A stretch of DNA of 64,000 nucleotides, taken from Caldalkalibacillus uzonensis (lineage in GTDB: Bacteria; Bacillota; Bacilli; Caldalkalibacillales; Caldalkalibacillaceae). Position 1 is the first letter of the stretch. Each line of letters starts with the position of its first letter. The DNA lies in contig NZ_JAUSUQ010000002.1 of NCBI RefSeq assembly GCF_030814135.1, positions 248,001-312,000 of the forward strand, written 5' to 3'. The translations under genes were made by a program, and so were the position numbers. Under the pieces are notes generated by a model, which was not told the origin of the DNA, ran no database searches, and worked only from the letters and a program-made list of their open reading frames with translations. Below are positions 1 to 8,282 of the stretch, piece after piece.

Positions 1-366
1 TTCAAGCTCTTTATAGAGATCTGTCCTTAGCCAATCAAAGACAGGCATAAAATTATAGCAAATAACTTTTACGCCAACTTTGGCCACATTCTCGATTGTT
101 TTTTTATAGTTTTCAATATAATAATCTCGAGTGGGGAGTCCCAACTTAATATCCTCATGAACATTGACACTTTCAACCACGTCAATGTTTAAACCGTACT
201 CATCAGCTTGCTGCTTCACTTTCTCAATCTTATCCATAGGCCAAACTTCTCCGGGAGGCATATCATGAAGCGCCCAGACTATACCCTCAACTCCTGGAAT
301 TTGCCTGATATATTTTAAAGGAACACTGTCATTCCCTTCACCAAACCATCTAAATACCATTCTCAT
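1..366 (-). CDS. uxuA: Mannonate dehydratase, N-terminal part (gene runs off the left edge)
   Basis: Reading the complement from the ATG at 366 gives 122 open codons to the window edge. Visible family motifs are FRWFG near the N-terminus, the stretch PGVEGIVWALHDMPPGEVWP, VHEDIKLGLPTRD and CYNFMPVFDW, which match the UxuA family closely. UxuA dehydrates D-mannonate to 2-keto-3-deoxy-D-gluconate using a divalent metal in the cytoplasm. A GGAGG ribosome binding site lies about 10 bases upstream of the ATG. A second ATG two codons later is less well spaced. The gene follows a zinc dehydrogenase and a TRAP transporter on the same strand, which fits a hexuronate or L-gulonate catabolic operon. The C-terminal two thirds is outside the window, so integrity cannot be judged. 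Confidence 0.93.
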   Translation of the reverse strand, partial: MRMVFRWFGEGNDSVPLKYIRQIPGVEGIVWALHDMPPGEVWPMDKIEKVKQQADEYGLNIDVVESVNVHEDIKLGLPTRDYYIENYKKTIENVAKVGVKVICYNFMPVFDWLRTDLYKELE

Positions 367-447
367 CCTAATCAATCCTCCAGCAACTTTAATCGTTCAT
401 TGTTTTGACTTAAAGTTCTATAATCCCAATTATTTTGTTTATTGTAG

Positions 448-1467
448 CTAGTCAAATGATATAACCACTTTCCTTACTTGATGAGGATAACCTTCAATAA
501 GTTCAATGGCTTGCTTAATATTTTCGACCGGGAATTGATGAGTAACCATTCCATCGACACGTAATGACTGATTTTGAAACAACTTGATTACCTCTGGAAA
601 TTTATTTGTTTGTAATCGAGAGCCACAAATTGTCAACTCTTTTTTTGTAATCGGCAGCTGGACGATTTTTGAAAAACCAGTATTGAAGCCAAGAATAACA
701 ATATGTCCTGCAACAGAGGCAAGATCAACAGCATTTTCAAAGGTTTGTGGTGTACAAACTGCGTCAATAACGACATTTGCACCCTCACGGCCTGTAATGC
801 TCATCACTTCATTAATAACATTGGTTCTGCTTGCATTGATGATATAATCTGCTCCCCACATTTTTGCAAATTCCAGACGTTCATCTCTTAAGTCTGTGAC
901 TATACACTTTGCACCTCGTAGTTTGGCCATTTGCAAACAACAAAGCCCTATTGGTCCAGCCCCCATAATGAGCACAACATCTCCAGCCTGTACGTTCCCC
1001 CTCCACACCGCTTGGGCACCAATGGTAAATGGCTCTACAAGAACCGCTGTTGACCAATCCATATTTTGATCAACTTTGTAAACTAAATCCTCGGGAATGA
1101 CCAGATATTCTTGCATACCACCATCACGGTGAACCCCTAGCACTTCTAAATTTGTGCAGACATTTTTTCTTCCCTTACGACAGGCATAACACTGACCACA
1201 AGTGATAATGGGTTCGATAACTACTTTGTCTCCAACTAAACATCGGCTAACATGCTTACCCACTTCAACTATTTCTCCTGTTACTTCATGTCCGATAACT
1301 CTTGGCAAAGTTGCAAGCGGGTTACTTCCGTGGTATATGTGCATGTCAGATCCGCATATTCCAACCATTTTTACCTTGACTAATACTTCATTTTCATTTA
1401 GTATGCGTGGTTTATCTTTCTCGATAATGTCAATTTGTCTTTTTTGTGTAACCTGAACAGCTCTCAT
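448..1467 (-). CDS. Zinc-dependent medium-chain alcohol dehydrogenase, probable L-gulonate/L-galactonate 5-dehydrogenase type
   Basis: This 339-residue medium-chain dehydrogenase has the catalytic zinc ligands in GICGSDMH and GHEVTGEI, a structural zinc lobe with four cysteines (residues about 90-105: CGQCYACRKGRKNVC), and a Rossmann motif GAGPIGL near residue 170. Overall it resembles the RspB/YjjN group that oxidises L-gulonate or L-galactonate to a 5-keto acid with NAD. The start ATG has GAGAGGAG seven bases upstream. It sits between a TRAP transporter and uxuA on the same strand. This suggests a route in which an aldonate is imported, oxidised to fructuronate or tagaturonate, reduced by an oxidoreductase not seen here, and dehydrated by UxuA. 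The enzyme class is clear; the substrate is inferred from context. Confidence 0.85.
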   Translation of the reverse strand: MRAVQVTQKRQIDIIEKDKPRILNENEVLVKVKMVGICGSDMHIYHGSNPLATLPRVIGHEVTGEIVEVGKHVSRCLVGDKVVIEPIITCGQCYACRKGRKNVCTNLEVLGVHRDGGMQEYLVIPEDLVYKVDQNMDWSTAVLVEPFTIGAQAVWRGNVQAGDVVLIMGAGPIGLCCLQMAKLRGAKCIVTDLRDERLEFAKMWGADYIINASRTNVINEVMSITGREGANVVIDAVCTPQTFENAVDLASVAGHIVILGFNTGFSKIVQLPITKKELTICGSRLQTNKFPEVIKLFQNQSLRVDGMVTHQFPVENIKQAIELIEGYPHQVRKVVISFD

Positions 1468-1484
1468 GCATAAACTCCTCTCTA

Positions 1485-2759
1485 TTAATCAAACAAACCA
1501 GGTAAGAATAGTGTTAATTCAGGTATAAAAGCAACAAGCAGCAGCACGACAAGACTGACCAACAAAAATGGAATAAGCGCGCGCGTTGTTTGCCATATGG
1601 AAACTTTACCAATACTTGAGGCTACGTATAAACAAACCCCAACTGGCGGTGTAGACAGGCCAATAATTAAATTCAATACCATCATCACACCAAAATGAAT
1701 GGGGTCCATACCTACACTTGTAGCCACTGGTAATAAGACAGGGAATAAGATGACAAGAGCCGCTATTGTTTCCATAAACGCTCCAACAAATAACAGCAGT
1801 AAATTAATAAGTAAGATAACGATAATTTTATTTTCTGAAATGCCTAATATCGCGTTAGCAACTAACTGTGGAATATGTTCACTAACCAAAATCCATCCAA
1901 ATAAGTTAGCTAAGCCAACTAGAATCATGATTGAAGCGGTACTTCTCATTGACCTTAGTAAGATTGAAGGAAGATCTCTAATTTTGAGTTCTTTGTATAT
2001 AAACATACCTACAACAAAGGCATAAATAACAGCGACTATGGATGCCTCGGTTGGGGTAAAATATCCGCCTAAAATACCATAAAGAATAATAAATACCATC
2101 ATAATGGCCCAAAATGCATCAACAAACGATTTTCCAATTACAGACCATGGTTGTTTTGATCCTTTTGGGTAATTCCGCTTAATGGATATAAAGTAGGTCA
2201 TTAACATTAAACTAACCCCTAAAAGAAGACCTGGGATTGCACCTGCAAGAAATAAGTCTCCAATTGAGACACTGGCCAATGTTCCTACAATGATCATTGG
2301 CAATGACGGTGGAATAATAGGGCCTACAGTTGATGACGAAGATGTAAGTGCTGCAGAAAAATCTGCATCATACCCTTGCTTTTTCATTGCTGGGATTAAG
2401 ACAGAACCAATACTAGCTGTATCCGCTAAGGCTGTTCCAGAAATACCTGCAAATCCCATTGACGATCCGACATTTGCCAAACCCAGGCCTCCGCGAATAT
2501 GGCCAAAAAGGTTATTGGTAAAAGCAATAATTCGTTCAGTAATACCGCTGGCGTTCATTAAATTGCCTGCTAAAATAAATCCAGGAATACATAGAAGGAC
2601 AAAAGAATTTATTCCCGCAAACATTTTTTGAGGAACAATTGACAAAGGAATATCTGCTAACATGAGATATAATATTGAAGAAATCCCTAAACTAAAGGCG
2701 ATCGGAACACCAAGAAAGATCAATATAATAAATGATAGAAACAATATTAGCGCAAGCAT
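1485..2759 (-). CDS. dctM: TRAP transporter large membrane subunit (DctM)
   Basis: This is a 424-residue, highly hydrophobic protein with about 12 predicted membrane segments. It has family motifs such as FLGVPIAFSLG near the start, the GxxGSSMGFAGISGTALAD block around residue 100, and STVGPIIPPSLPMI near residue 148. In TRAP transporters the M subunit is the ion-coupled translocation channel that receives substrate from the extracytoplasmic P protein. Its start lies three bases after the dctQ stop, with AAAGGGGG just upstream, so the two are translationally linked. With uxuA and the dehydrogenase downstream on the same strand, a sugar-acid substrate is likely. Length and motif content look intact. 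Confidence 0.93.
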   Translation of the reverse strand: MLALILFLSFIILIFLGVPIAFSLGISSILYLMLADIPLSIVPQKMFAGINSFVLLCIPGFILAGNLMNASGITERIIAFTNNLFGHIRGGLGLANVGSSMGFAGISGTALADTASIGSVLIPAMKKQGYDADFSAALTSSSSTVGPIIPPSLPMIIVGTLASVSIGDLFLAGAIPGLLLGVSLMLMTYFISIKRNYPKGSKQPWSVIGKSFVDAFWAIMMVFIILYGILGGYFTPTEASIVAVIYAFVVGMFIYKELKIRDLPSILLRSMRSTASIMILVGLANLFGWILVSEHIPQLVANAILGISENKIIVILLINLLLLFVGAFMETIAALVILFPVLLPVATSVGMDPIHFGVMMVLNLIIGLSTPPVGVCLYVASSIGKVSIWQTTRALIPFLLVSLVVLLLVAFIPELTLFLPGLFD

Positions 2760-2762
2760 TCT

Positions 2763-3245
2763 CTAAACCCCCTTTCCATTCTTGCTTTGGGTCCCTTTAA
2801 AATGATCTAACATGTGAAAAAAGGCATAAAGGGCAACAAAAACCATGGATATACCAATACTTGAATGAATGATAGACATATCAATCGCCATCGTTGCAGA
2901 GCTTTGACCCAATCCTATCTTGGCAAATGTGTACCCTTGAAAAGCTATAACAGAACATAAAATCACAATCAAAAGATAGATAAATCCATAATAAAAATTT
3001 CTTACCTTATAAGGTAATAAGTTAATAATAATGTCAAGATTAATGTATTCCTTTTTCTTTAAGGCCAGTGGGGCTGCAAAGGATACCGAATAAATGAACA
3101 AAAACCGGGTCAGTTCTTCTGTCCAAACAGCTGAATACGGTAAATAACGGGAAAGAATTTGAATCATAACCGAGATAATAATTCCAACAAATGTTATTAT
3201 CGTCAATGTCTCTAAAGTTCGATCCACTATTTTCAGTGCTTTCAT
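2763..3245 (-). CDS. dctQ: TRAP transporter small membrane subunit (DctQ)
   Basis: This 160-residue protein has four predicted transmembrane helices (about residues 17-37, 52-68, 87-107 and 130-150) and the small-subunit motif WTEELTRFLFIY near residue 41. DctQ forms a membrane complex with DctM and is needed for TRAP transport. The ATG is preceded by AGGGAGG. It follows dctP by about 90 bases that hold a perfect hairpin, and precedes dctM by three bases. Composition and length are normal for the family. Confidence 0.92.
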   Translation of the reverse strand: MKALKIVDRTLETLTIITFVGIIISVMIQILSRYLPYSAVWTEELTRFLFIYSVSFAAPLALKKKEYINLDIIINLLPYKVRNFYYGFIYLLIVILCSVIAFQGYTFAKIGLGQSSATMAIDMSIIHSSIGISMVFVALYAFFHMLDHFKGTQSKNGKGV

Positions 3246-3298
3246 AACGATTGTGCCTCCCTATGACACTACGTTGTTGCATCAAGTAAAAAGTATAT

Positions 3299-3324
3299 GC
3301 TGATGCACGTAAGTGTGCATCAGC
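3299..3324 (-). other. Perfect 10-bp hairpin between dctP and dctQ
   Basis: Arms GCTGATGCAC and GTGCATCAGC pair perfectly around a 6-base loop. On the transcribed (minus) strand no run of T follows directly, so it is a weak terminator at best. In solute-transporter operons a stem-loop just after the binding-protein gene often stabilises the upstream message or causes partial termination, so that more binding protein than membrane subunit is made. That role is inferred here. Confidence 0.6.
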
Positions 3325-3332
3325 TATTATGC

Positions 3333-4355
3333 TTATTCAACCTCTAATATTCTTTCATATAATTCATACTGCTCGTCTGATAAATTTTGTTTAATAGCAG
3401 GGAGCATGGCTTCACGAAAAGCATCTTGATCCACTTCGTTAAAAATCATGCCTTTATCTTTCAAGTTAGAAATATAACCCTCAGTCTCTGTAGCAAACAA
3501 TTCTTGTCCATATGCTTGGGCTTCTTCAGCAGCAGCTAACACCGCCTGTTTTTGTTCCTCAGTTAAAGATTCAAATTGCTCGTTTCCTACTAAAACATAG
3601 ATCCATGAATAGACGTGCTCAGTTTCATTCACATATTTTTGGACTTCGTAAAATCCTGCGCTGTGAATAAGATCTACAGGGTTTTCCTGACCATCAATGA
3701 CGCCTTGCTGCAGTCCTGTAAACACTTCGTTAAAATCCATCACTTGAGGATTCGCACCTGCTGCTTCCCAGACACTTAAGAATAGGGGCACATTGGGAAC
3801 ACGCATTCTAAATCCTTTTAAATCTTCCGGTGTATTAATGGGATCATTGGAAGTTAAGTTTCGTGGAGCACGCTGATGATAATATAATGGTGTTAAGCCC
3901 ACTTTTTCTTTGATTTCAGCTTCAATTTCCTTACCAATTTCCCCCTCTATCACACGTTTTAAATGTTCTTCGTCTCTAAATGCGTATGGAACTGCCATTA
4001 ATGCGGCCTTGGGTGCCCAGTTTGCCATTGTCTCACCTGAAATAACCAAGTCTACAGTTCCAGCTTTTATACTGTTAATAACATCAGTTTCTCCACCCAG
4101 TACACTATTAGGAAATATTGTTATTTCAATTTGTCCTCCGGTTTTTTCGTTGACCAAGTCAGCAAACTTTAAAGCTGTTTTGTGCCAAATATGGTTTTCA
4201 TCCGCAAGGTGAGCAAGTTTCCACTGTATAGTTTCAACAGAACCATCATTATTATTTGGCTCTTCTGAAGTAGTTGACGTTTCATTGTCAGCACCACATG
4301 CAGAGAGAATGGTTATTAAAACACATACAATTGACACCCATATCAGTTTTTTCAT
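3333..4355 (-). CDS. dctP: TRAP transporter solute-binding lipoprotein (DctP)
   Basis: This 340-residue protein starts with a lipoprotein signal (MKKLIWVSIVCVLITILSAC) whose Cys at about residue 20 would be lipidated and anchor it outside the membrane. A Thr/Ser/Asn-rich linker follows. DctP-family features include WKLAHLADENHIWHK, GGETDVINSIKAGTVDLV, RMRVPNVPLF with the conserved carboxylate-binding Arg, and MDFNEVFTGLQQGVIDGQENP. It captures an organic acid for DctQM. The ATG is preceded by AGGGGGATAG. Conserved Arg and Asn residues agree with an acidic sugar ligand, and neighbours point to an aldonate such as L-gulonate. The exact ligand is not readable from sequence. Confidence 0.92.
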   Translation of the reverse strand: MKKLIWVSIVCVLITILSACGADNETSTTSEEPNNNDGSVETIQWKLAHLADENHIWHKTALKFADLVNEKTGGQIEITIFPNSVLGGETDVINSIKAGTVDLVISGETMANWAPKAALMAVPYAFRDEEHLKRVIEGEIGKEIEAEIKEKVGLTPLYYHQRAPRNLTSNDPINTPEDLKGFRMRVPNVPLFLSVWEAAGANPQVMDFNEVFTGLQQGVIDGQENPVDLIHSAGFYEVQKYVNETEHVYSWIYVLVGNEQFESLTEEQKQAVLAAAEEAQAYGQELFATETEGYISNLKDKGMIFNEVDQDAFREAMLPAIKQNLSDEQYELYERILEVE

Positions 4356-4522
4356 TTTTCTATCCCCCTTATATTTCCATAAATTTTATTGCGATAATCT
4401 TCCTTATTTGGAATTCCTCCCATTAGTGCAAGCTTACAAAAACTGATCCCCCCTTTCACAAAACATATATCAAATTTAATATCCTAAATTTCTAATCACC
4501 ACTTTTCTAACATTTTTACAAT

Positions 4523-4536
4523 TGGCATCGTTTTCA
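4523..4536 (-). promoter_or_regulatory. Candidate catabolite-responsive element (cre) upstream of dctP
   Basis: On the minus strand the 14-mer TGAAAACGATGCCA matches the Bacillus CcpA consensus TGWNANCGNTNWCA at all but one position. It lies about 170 bases upstream of dctP and just after the disrupted regulator gene. Carbon catabolite repression of a sugar-acid operon would be expected, but one match to a degenerate motif is weak evidence. Confidence 0.4.
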
Positions 4537-4580
4537 AATCAGAGCAAAGAGCCCTTAGATTCAACTGTCATATCAGAACA

Positions 4581-5267
4581 TCATTTAAAATAATTCGGAT
4601 ATTTCTGTTTAAGCTCTTCTTGATCAATATCAACAAGATTTAAATGTTCCCGTATAACTTTCTCGGCTAATAACTGCTTATTATTTTGGATAGCCTCTAC
4701 AACTTCATAATGTTAGGATATTATTGTTTCCCAATTAAACTTTTCATATAAACTGAGTAACCGAACACGATCAAAGTTAATACTCATCATATTTTTAATC
4801 ACATTCCATATGCGTGATTTGTTGCAGCCTGAAAAAATAAGGGAATGAAATTCATCATCCAACCCAAGAAATTGCTTGTAATTTTTTTCCTTGATGACAA
4901 TCTCTTGTTCCTGTATATTTTTTTTAAGCTTTGACAGATCATGATTCGAAAACGTTTCACATGCTAACTTAACAGTTTCAACCTCCAGGTGTTCTCTCAT
5001 AAACCTTGTTTCTTCGAGATGATCCAGATCAATTAATGACACAATTGAGCCTTTTTGAGGATAAACACTAATCAAATTTTCTTGAGATAGCCTTAAAAAC
5101 GCTTCCCTCACAGGAGTACGACTGACATTTAACTTTTCGGCTATTTCATTTTCACTAATAGATAAACCTGGGGGTAAAGACAAATTAAGAATTTCTTCTT
5201 TCAAATAATCATAAACCATGGTTCCAATTGAATTTTTATCTTTACTCGTTAATTGGTTTAATATCAC
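4581..5267 (-). pseudogene. GntR/FCD-family regulator interrupted by an in-frame TAA
   Basis: The 5' part encodes 184 residues: a GntR winged helix (residues 10-75; NEIAEKLNVSRTPVREAF is the recognition region) and most of an FCD ligand-binding domain. At 4713-4715 an in-frame TAA stops it. The same frame then continues for 43 sense codons, giving HYEVVEAIQNNK and then VIREHL, to a TGA at 4581. Without the stop the product would be 228 residues, the normal family length. FCD domains bind metal and ligand through an Asp and three His; the last two His fall after the stop, so effector sensing should be lost. A single substitution from CAA or GAA explains it. It probably once controlled the adjoining TRAP/uxuA operon. 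Confidence 0.85.
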
Positions 5268-5304
5268 AAACCATTCCCTCCATTAGACACAATTACCATA
5301 CTTG

Positions 5305-5316
5305 TATACTAGTATA
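5305..5316. promoter_or_regulatory. Candidate GntR operator palindrome
   Basis: TATACTAGTATA is a perfect 12-bp palindrome inside CTTGTATACTAGTATAAT, just upstream of the GntR gene. TTGTATAC-type half sites are typical of FCD-group GntR proteins. It overlaps a TATAAT-like -10 element, so a bound regulator would block this promoter. Autoregulation is inferred. Confidence 0.5.
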
Positions 5317-5660
5317 ATTTTAAAAATAAAGTCAACACCCTCCACCTACCTCATTGACTATAAGTATGGGTATGATTTCTATGTTAATCTTGCAATCAAA
5401 TTTCCGTTATTCGGAATTTAGTTCCGAATGCTTTATTTTTATGATTTCATTATAAAAATATATTTTAAAAAGTCAAGAAGAATATAGATGTTTAAACGAA
5501 GCTTAAGTAACACTACTTACCTATTGAAGGACTTCCTCACCATGCTCGATAATGCAAGCAGGGTTCAAGTCATGAATGGCAAAGGTGGTAGCAGCCATTA
5601 GTCTAGTAATCATCAAGATTAAAATGGTCCAAAGAGAATTAAGCAAAAATTAAGGATCTC
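5317..5660. other. AT-rich stretch without a convincing gene
   Basis: No ORF of normal coding character is seen. There is an inverted repeat with 7-bp arms TTCGGAA and TTCCGAA at 5410-5428. A 25-codon minus-strand reading frame at 5521-5598 begins MAATTFAIHDLNPA and faintly recalls an ABC ATPase H-loop; it is too short to call. The segment separates the TRAP locus from the decayed efflux locus and may be a rearrangement boundary. Confidence 0.4.
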
Positions 5661-5697
5661 TTTTCATAATACAGGCAGAGGAATATGGTTCTTTAAT

Positions 5698-6528
5698 GTG
5701 AAGAGTGAAGAACTGCTGGTGGCCCAGGCACAGACCGTGGAGGTACAGCGTGGGACCTTGGAAATGAAAGTTGCCGGTTCAGGAAGTATTGAGGCTGTGA
5801 CAAGTGTTGATGTGAAAGCTTTAGTGAATGATGAAATCGATGAGGTGCTTGTGTCTTCAGGAGAGGAGGTAAAAGAAGGACAAGAATTAATCACATTTGT
5901 CGAAGAGGATGAAGAGATTGTAGCTCCGGCCTCCGGAATTGTTACGTCGCTTGATGTCATCAAAGGGGAACGCGTAACGCCAGGTCAAGTCGTCATGCAT
6001 ATTACCAATTACGATGATTTACAAGTAACATTACAAGTGGATGAACTGGATATTTCTAACATTAAAGAAGGACAGGAAGCGATCATAAACGTAAATGCCT
6101 TTCCTGACCAAGAGTATACGGGGACAGTGACGTCAATTGCTCGAGAAGGGACGGTCACCAATGGGATTTCAACGTTTGATGTGACTATACATATCGAAGA
6201 ACCGGACCATTTGAAAGTGGGCATGACGGCTGAGGCACATATTTTAATCGAGCGTAAGGACGATGTGTTATATGTACCGATTGAAGCGGTTCGTTCAATG
6301 AATGATGAAAAATTTGTGCTGGTTGAAGAAGCATCATCTGATGGGGAAGAGCCTACATTCCGCAGACAAGTCGTGACCACAGGAATCTATAATGAAGATT
6401 ATATTGAAATTGTGGACGGATTGACTGAAGGGATGACCGTTCAACTGCCAATGGCTCAGATCTCTCAAACAAACCGCCCCTCCTTCGGCGAAGGCATGAT
6501 GATAAGAATGCCGAATGGGGGGAGATAA
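5698..6528 (+). CDS. Periplasmic-adaptor-like (HlyD/MacA/YknX) subunit of an ABC exporter, 5'-truncated
   Basis: A 276-residue ORF starting at GTG. It holds a biotinyl-lipoyl-like half-motif region (GTLEMKVAGSGSIEAV near residue 20, IVAPASGIVTSL near 80), a beta-barrel domain, and a C-terminal membrane-proximal domain (YVPIEAVRSM). Adaptors of this type link a MacB/YknYZ-like ABC pump to the outside and normally begin with a cytoplasmic tail and one transmembrane anchor. Here the ORF begins directly at the mature part. The upstream frame is open only to 5623 and encodes no hydrophobic anchor, and no clear ribosome binding site precedes the GTG. The gene has probably lost its 5' end. The ATPase gene follows two bases after its stop. 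The product, if made, would be untethered. Confidence 0.72.
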   Translation: MKSEELLVAQAQTVEVQRGTLEMKVAGSGSIEAVTSVDVKALVNDEIDEVLVSSGEEVKEGQELITFVEEDEEIVAPASGIVTSLDVIKGERVTPGQVVMHITNYDDLQVTLQVDELDISNIKEGQEAIINVNAFPDQEYTGTVTSIAREGTVTNGISTFDVTIHIEEPDHLKVGMTAEAHILIERKDDVLYVPIEAVRSMNDEKFVLVEEASSDGEEPTFRRQVVTTGIYNEDYIEIVDGLTEGMTVQLPMAQISQTNRPSFGEGMMIRMPNGGR

Positions 6529-6530
6529 CC

Positions 6531-7241
6531 GTGTCAGAGACGATCATTAATATCCAAAACTTAACTAAAACGTATCAAGTGGGTGGCGAAGTTGTTCATG
6601 CCTTGAGAGATGTTTCCCTACAGGTCAAAACCGGAGAGTTTCTGGCCATTATGGGTCCATCAGGTTCCGGGAAATCAACGCTGATGAACATCATAGGTTG
6701 TCTTGATCGCCCCGACTCGGGCCAATATATTCTGGATGGAAAAGAGATTGACAAACTGTCGGAAAACGAACTGGCTATTGTTCGCAATAAGAAGATCGGC
6801 TTTGTTTTTCAGAACTTTAATTTGTTAAGTCATATGACGGCGTTAGAAAATGTTGAGCTTCCTTTACTTTACCGGGGAATGAGGACCAAGGAGAGGAAAA
6901 TGGTTGCCTATGAATGTTTACAAAAGGTGGGACTGGAGGAACGTGCCCATCACTTGCCCAACCAGTTATCCGGCGGACAACAGCAGAGGGTGGCCATTGC
7001 CCGGGCCTTAGTGGGTCATCCGCCGATTTTACTTGCTGATGAACCGACCGGTGTGCTGGATAGTAAAACCGGCTTAGAAATCATTGCAGTAATAAAATCG
7101 CTTAACGAACAGGGACACACCATCATCGTGATTACACATGATCCTTCAGTTGCCGAGCACTCAAAAAGAGTGGTTTATCTTCGAGACGGACAGCTGTTTC
7201 AAGAAAGAGGTGATCTCATTGGGTCTCTTCCAGTCCATTAA
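6531..7241 (+). CDS. ABC transporter ATPase, MacB/YknY/LolD type
   Basis: A complete 236-residue ATPase starting at GTG. It has Walker A GPSGSGKST (about residue 40), Q-loop FVFQNFNLL, signature LSGGQQQR, Walker B ILLADEPTG with the MacB-type VLDSKTG after it, and the H-loop VITHD. Such ATPases drive mechanotransmission exporters for peptides, lipids or toxic compounds and work with an adaptor and a four-helix permease. Here the adaptor upstream is 5'-truncated and the permease downstream, which overlaps this gene's 3' end, is destroyed. The ATPase is intact but appears to have no functional partners at this locus. Confidence 0.9.
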   Translation: MSETIINIQNLTKTYQVGGEVVHALRDVSLQVKTGEFLAIMGPSGSGKSTLMNIIGCLDRPDSGQYILDGKEIDKLSENELAIVRNKKIGFVFQNFNLLSHMTALENVELPLLYRGMRTKERKMVAYECLQKVGLEERAHHLPNQLSGGQQQRVAIARALVGHPPILLADEPTGVLDSKTGLEIIAVIKSLNEQGHTIIVITHDPSVAEHSKRVVYLRDGQLFQERGDLIGSLPVH

Positions 7242-8247
7242 AACAGCGATTCGTAACATTCGCAGGAACAAACTTCGTTCGTTTTTAACGATGTTAGGGA
7301 TTATTATTGGAGTCTCTTCCGTGATTATCCTTGTTGCCATTGGTCAGGGTTCAAGTCAGGACATCACCAGCTAAATCAACCGGCTGGGTACCAATGTATT
7401 AACAGTAAATATCATCAACGCTAATCAAGTGAAGTTGACAGAAAATCATCTTGACCGTTTTAGTCAGATTAACGGAGTTCAGGATATCGCACCTGTCGTC
7501 TCTGGACGTGTCAATGTCAAAAATGGAAATCAATCGATTCAGGTTTCCCTCACGGGAGTCACAGCATCCTATCAAACCGTTCGTGATACCCAACCGGCGC
7601 AGGGGAGATTTATCACCGATATGGACCATGAATATCTTTTGGAACAGAATCTTCCGTTGGGCAATACGTACAAGTGAATGGAATGTCCTATAAGGTGATT
7701 GGTGTGTTGGCTTCAGAAGGATCTGCATTAGGGGAAAGCGGCGACGATGTGATTTTAATGCCTCTCTCTACAGCGCAGCGTGTACTGAGAAACAACAGTA
7801 TTCAAACGTTATGTGTTCAATCAACAGGATTTAATGGAAACGGTAAGTTCTGTTTCCAATACCATGGCCATGATGCTTGGCGGCATCGCAGGGATTTCTC
7901 TATTGGTTGGCGGGATTGGGATTATGAATATTATGCTTGTTTCTATTTCCGAGCGAACAAGGGAGATCGGGATATGTAAAGCGGTTGGTGCCAAGCGGTG
8001 GGATATTCTGGTTCAGTTTTTAATTGAAGCCGTTGTTCTCAGTACGCTGGGTGGAATGATTGGGGTAGGCTTAGGCTTTATTGTGGGCCAAGTTTTGGAA
8101 TCTGTCACAGACATTTCGGTGTCCTACTCCATGCTTGTTTCGCTTGTTGCATTTTGCTTCTCTCTGATTGTAGGCATTGTTTTTGGTGTATTTCCGGCAA
8201 ATAAAGCGGCAAAGCTTGATCCAATCCAAGCTTTAAGAACGGAGTAA
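7210..8247 (+). pseudogene. MacB/YknZ-like ABC permease, multiply disrupted
   Basis: The reading frame starts around GTG 7210 or TTG 7219 with the typical first helix region RNKLRSFLTMLGIIIGVSSV. It hits an in-frame TAA at 7372-7374, where homologs have Gln before INRLGTN. The same frame resumes to 7677, then coding shifts to another frame (YVQVNGMSYKVIGVLASEG) until about 7850. It then shifts back for the C-terminal membrane part: GISLLVGGIGIMNIMLVS, ERTREIG and FPANKAAKLDPIQALR. The middle is also short: about 345 codons in all against roughly 390-400 in the family, so residues just before the second helix seem deleted. One nonsense codon, two frame changes and a deletion make function very unlikely. 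Confidence 0.88.
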
Positions 8248-8282
8248 ATAAATGTTGTCCTTGTTTTATCATCAAATGCGGT

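Noticed and set aside
1202-1456. Plus-strand ORF opposite the zinc dehydrogenase
   Set aside because: It is an antisense shadow of the well-supported dehydrogenase gene, with no ribosome site or family motif.
5521-5598. Minus-strand frame beginning MAATTFAIHDLN that resembles an ABC ATPase H-loop
   Set aside because: Only 25 codons with one vaguely familiar motif; not enough to call a gene remnant.
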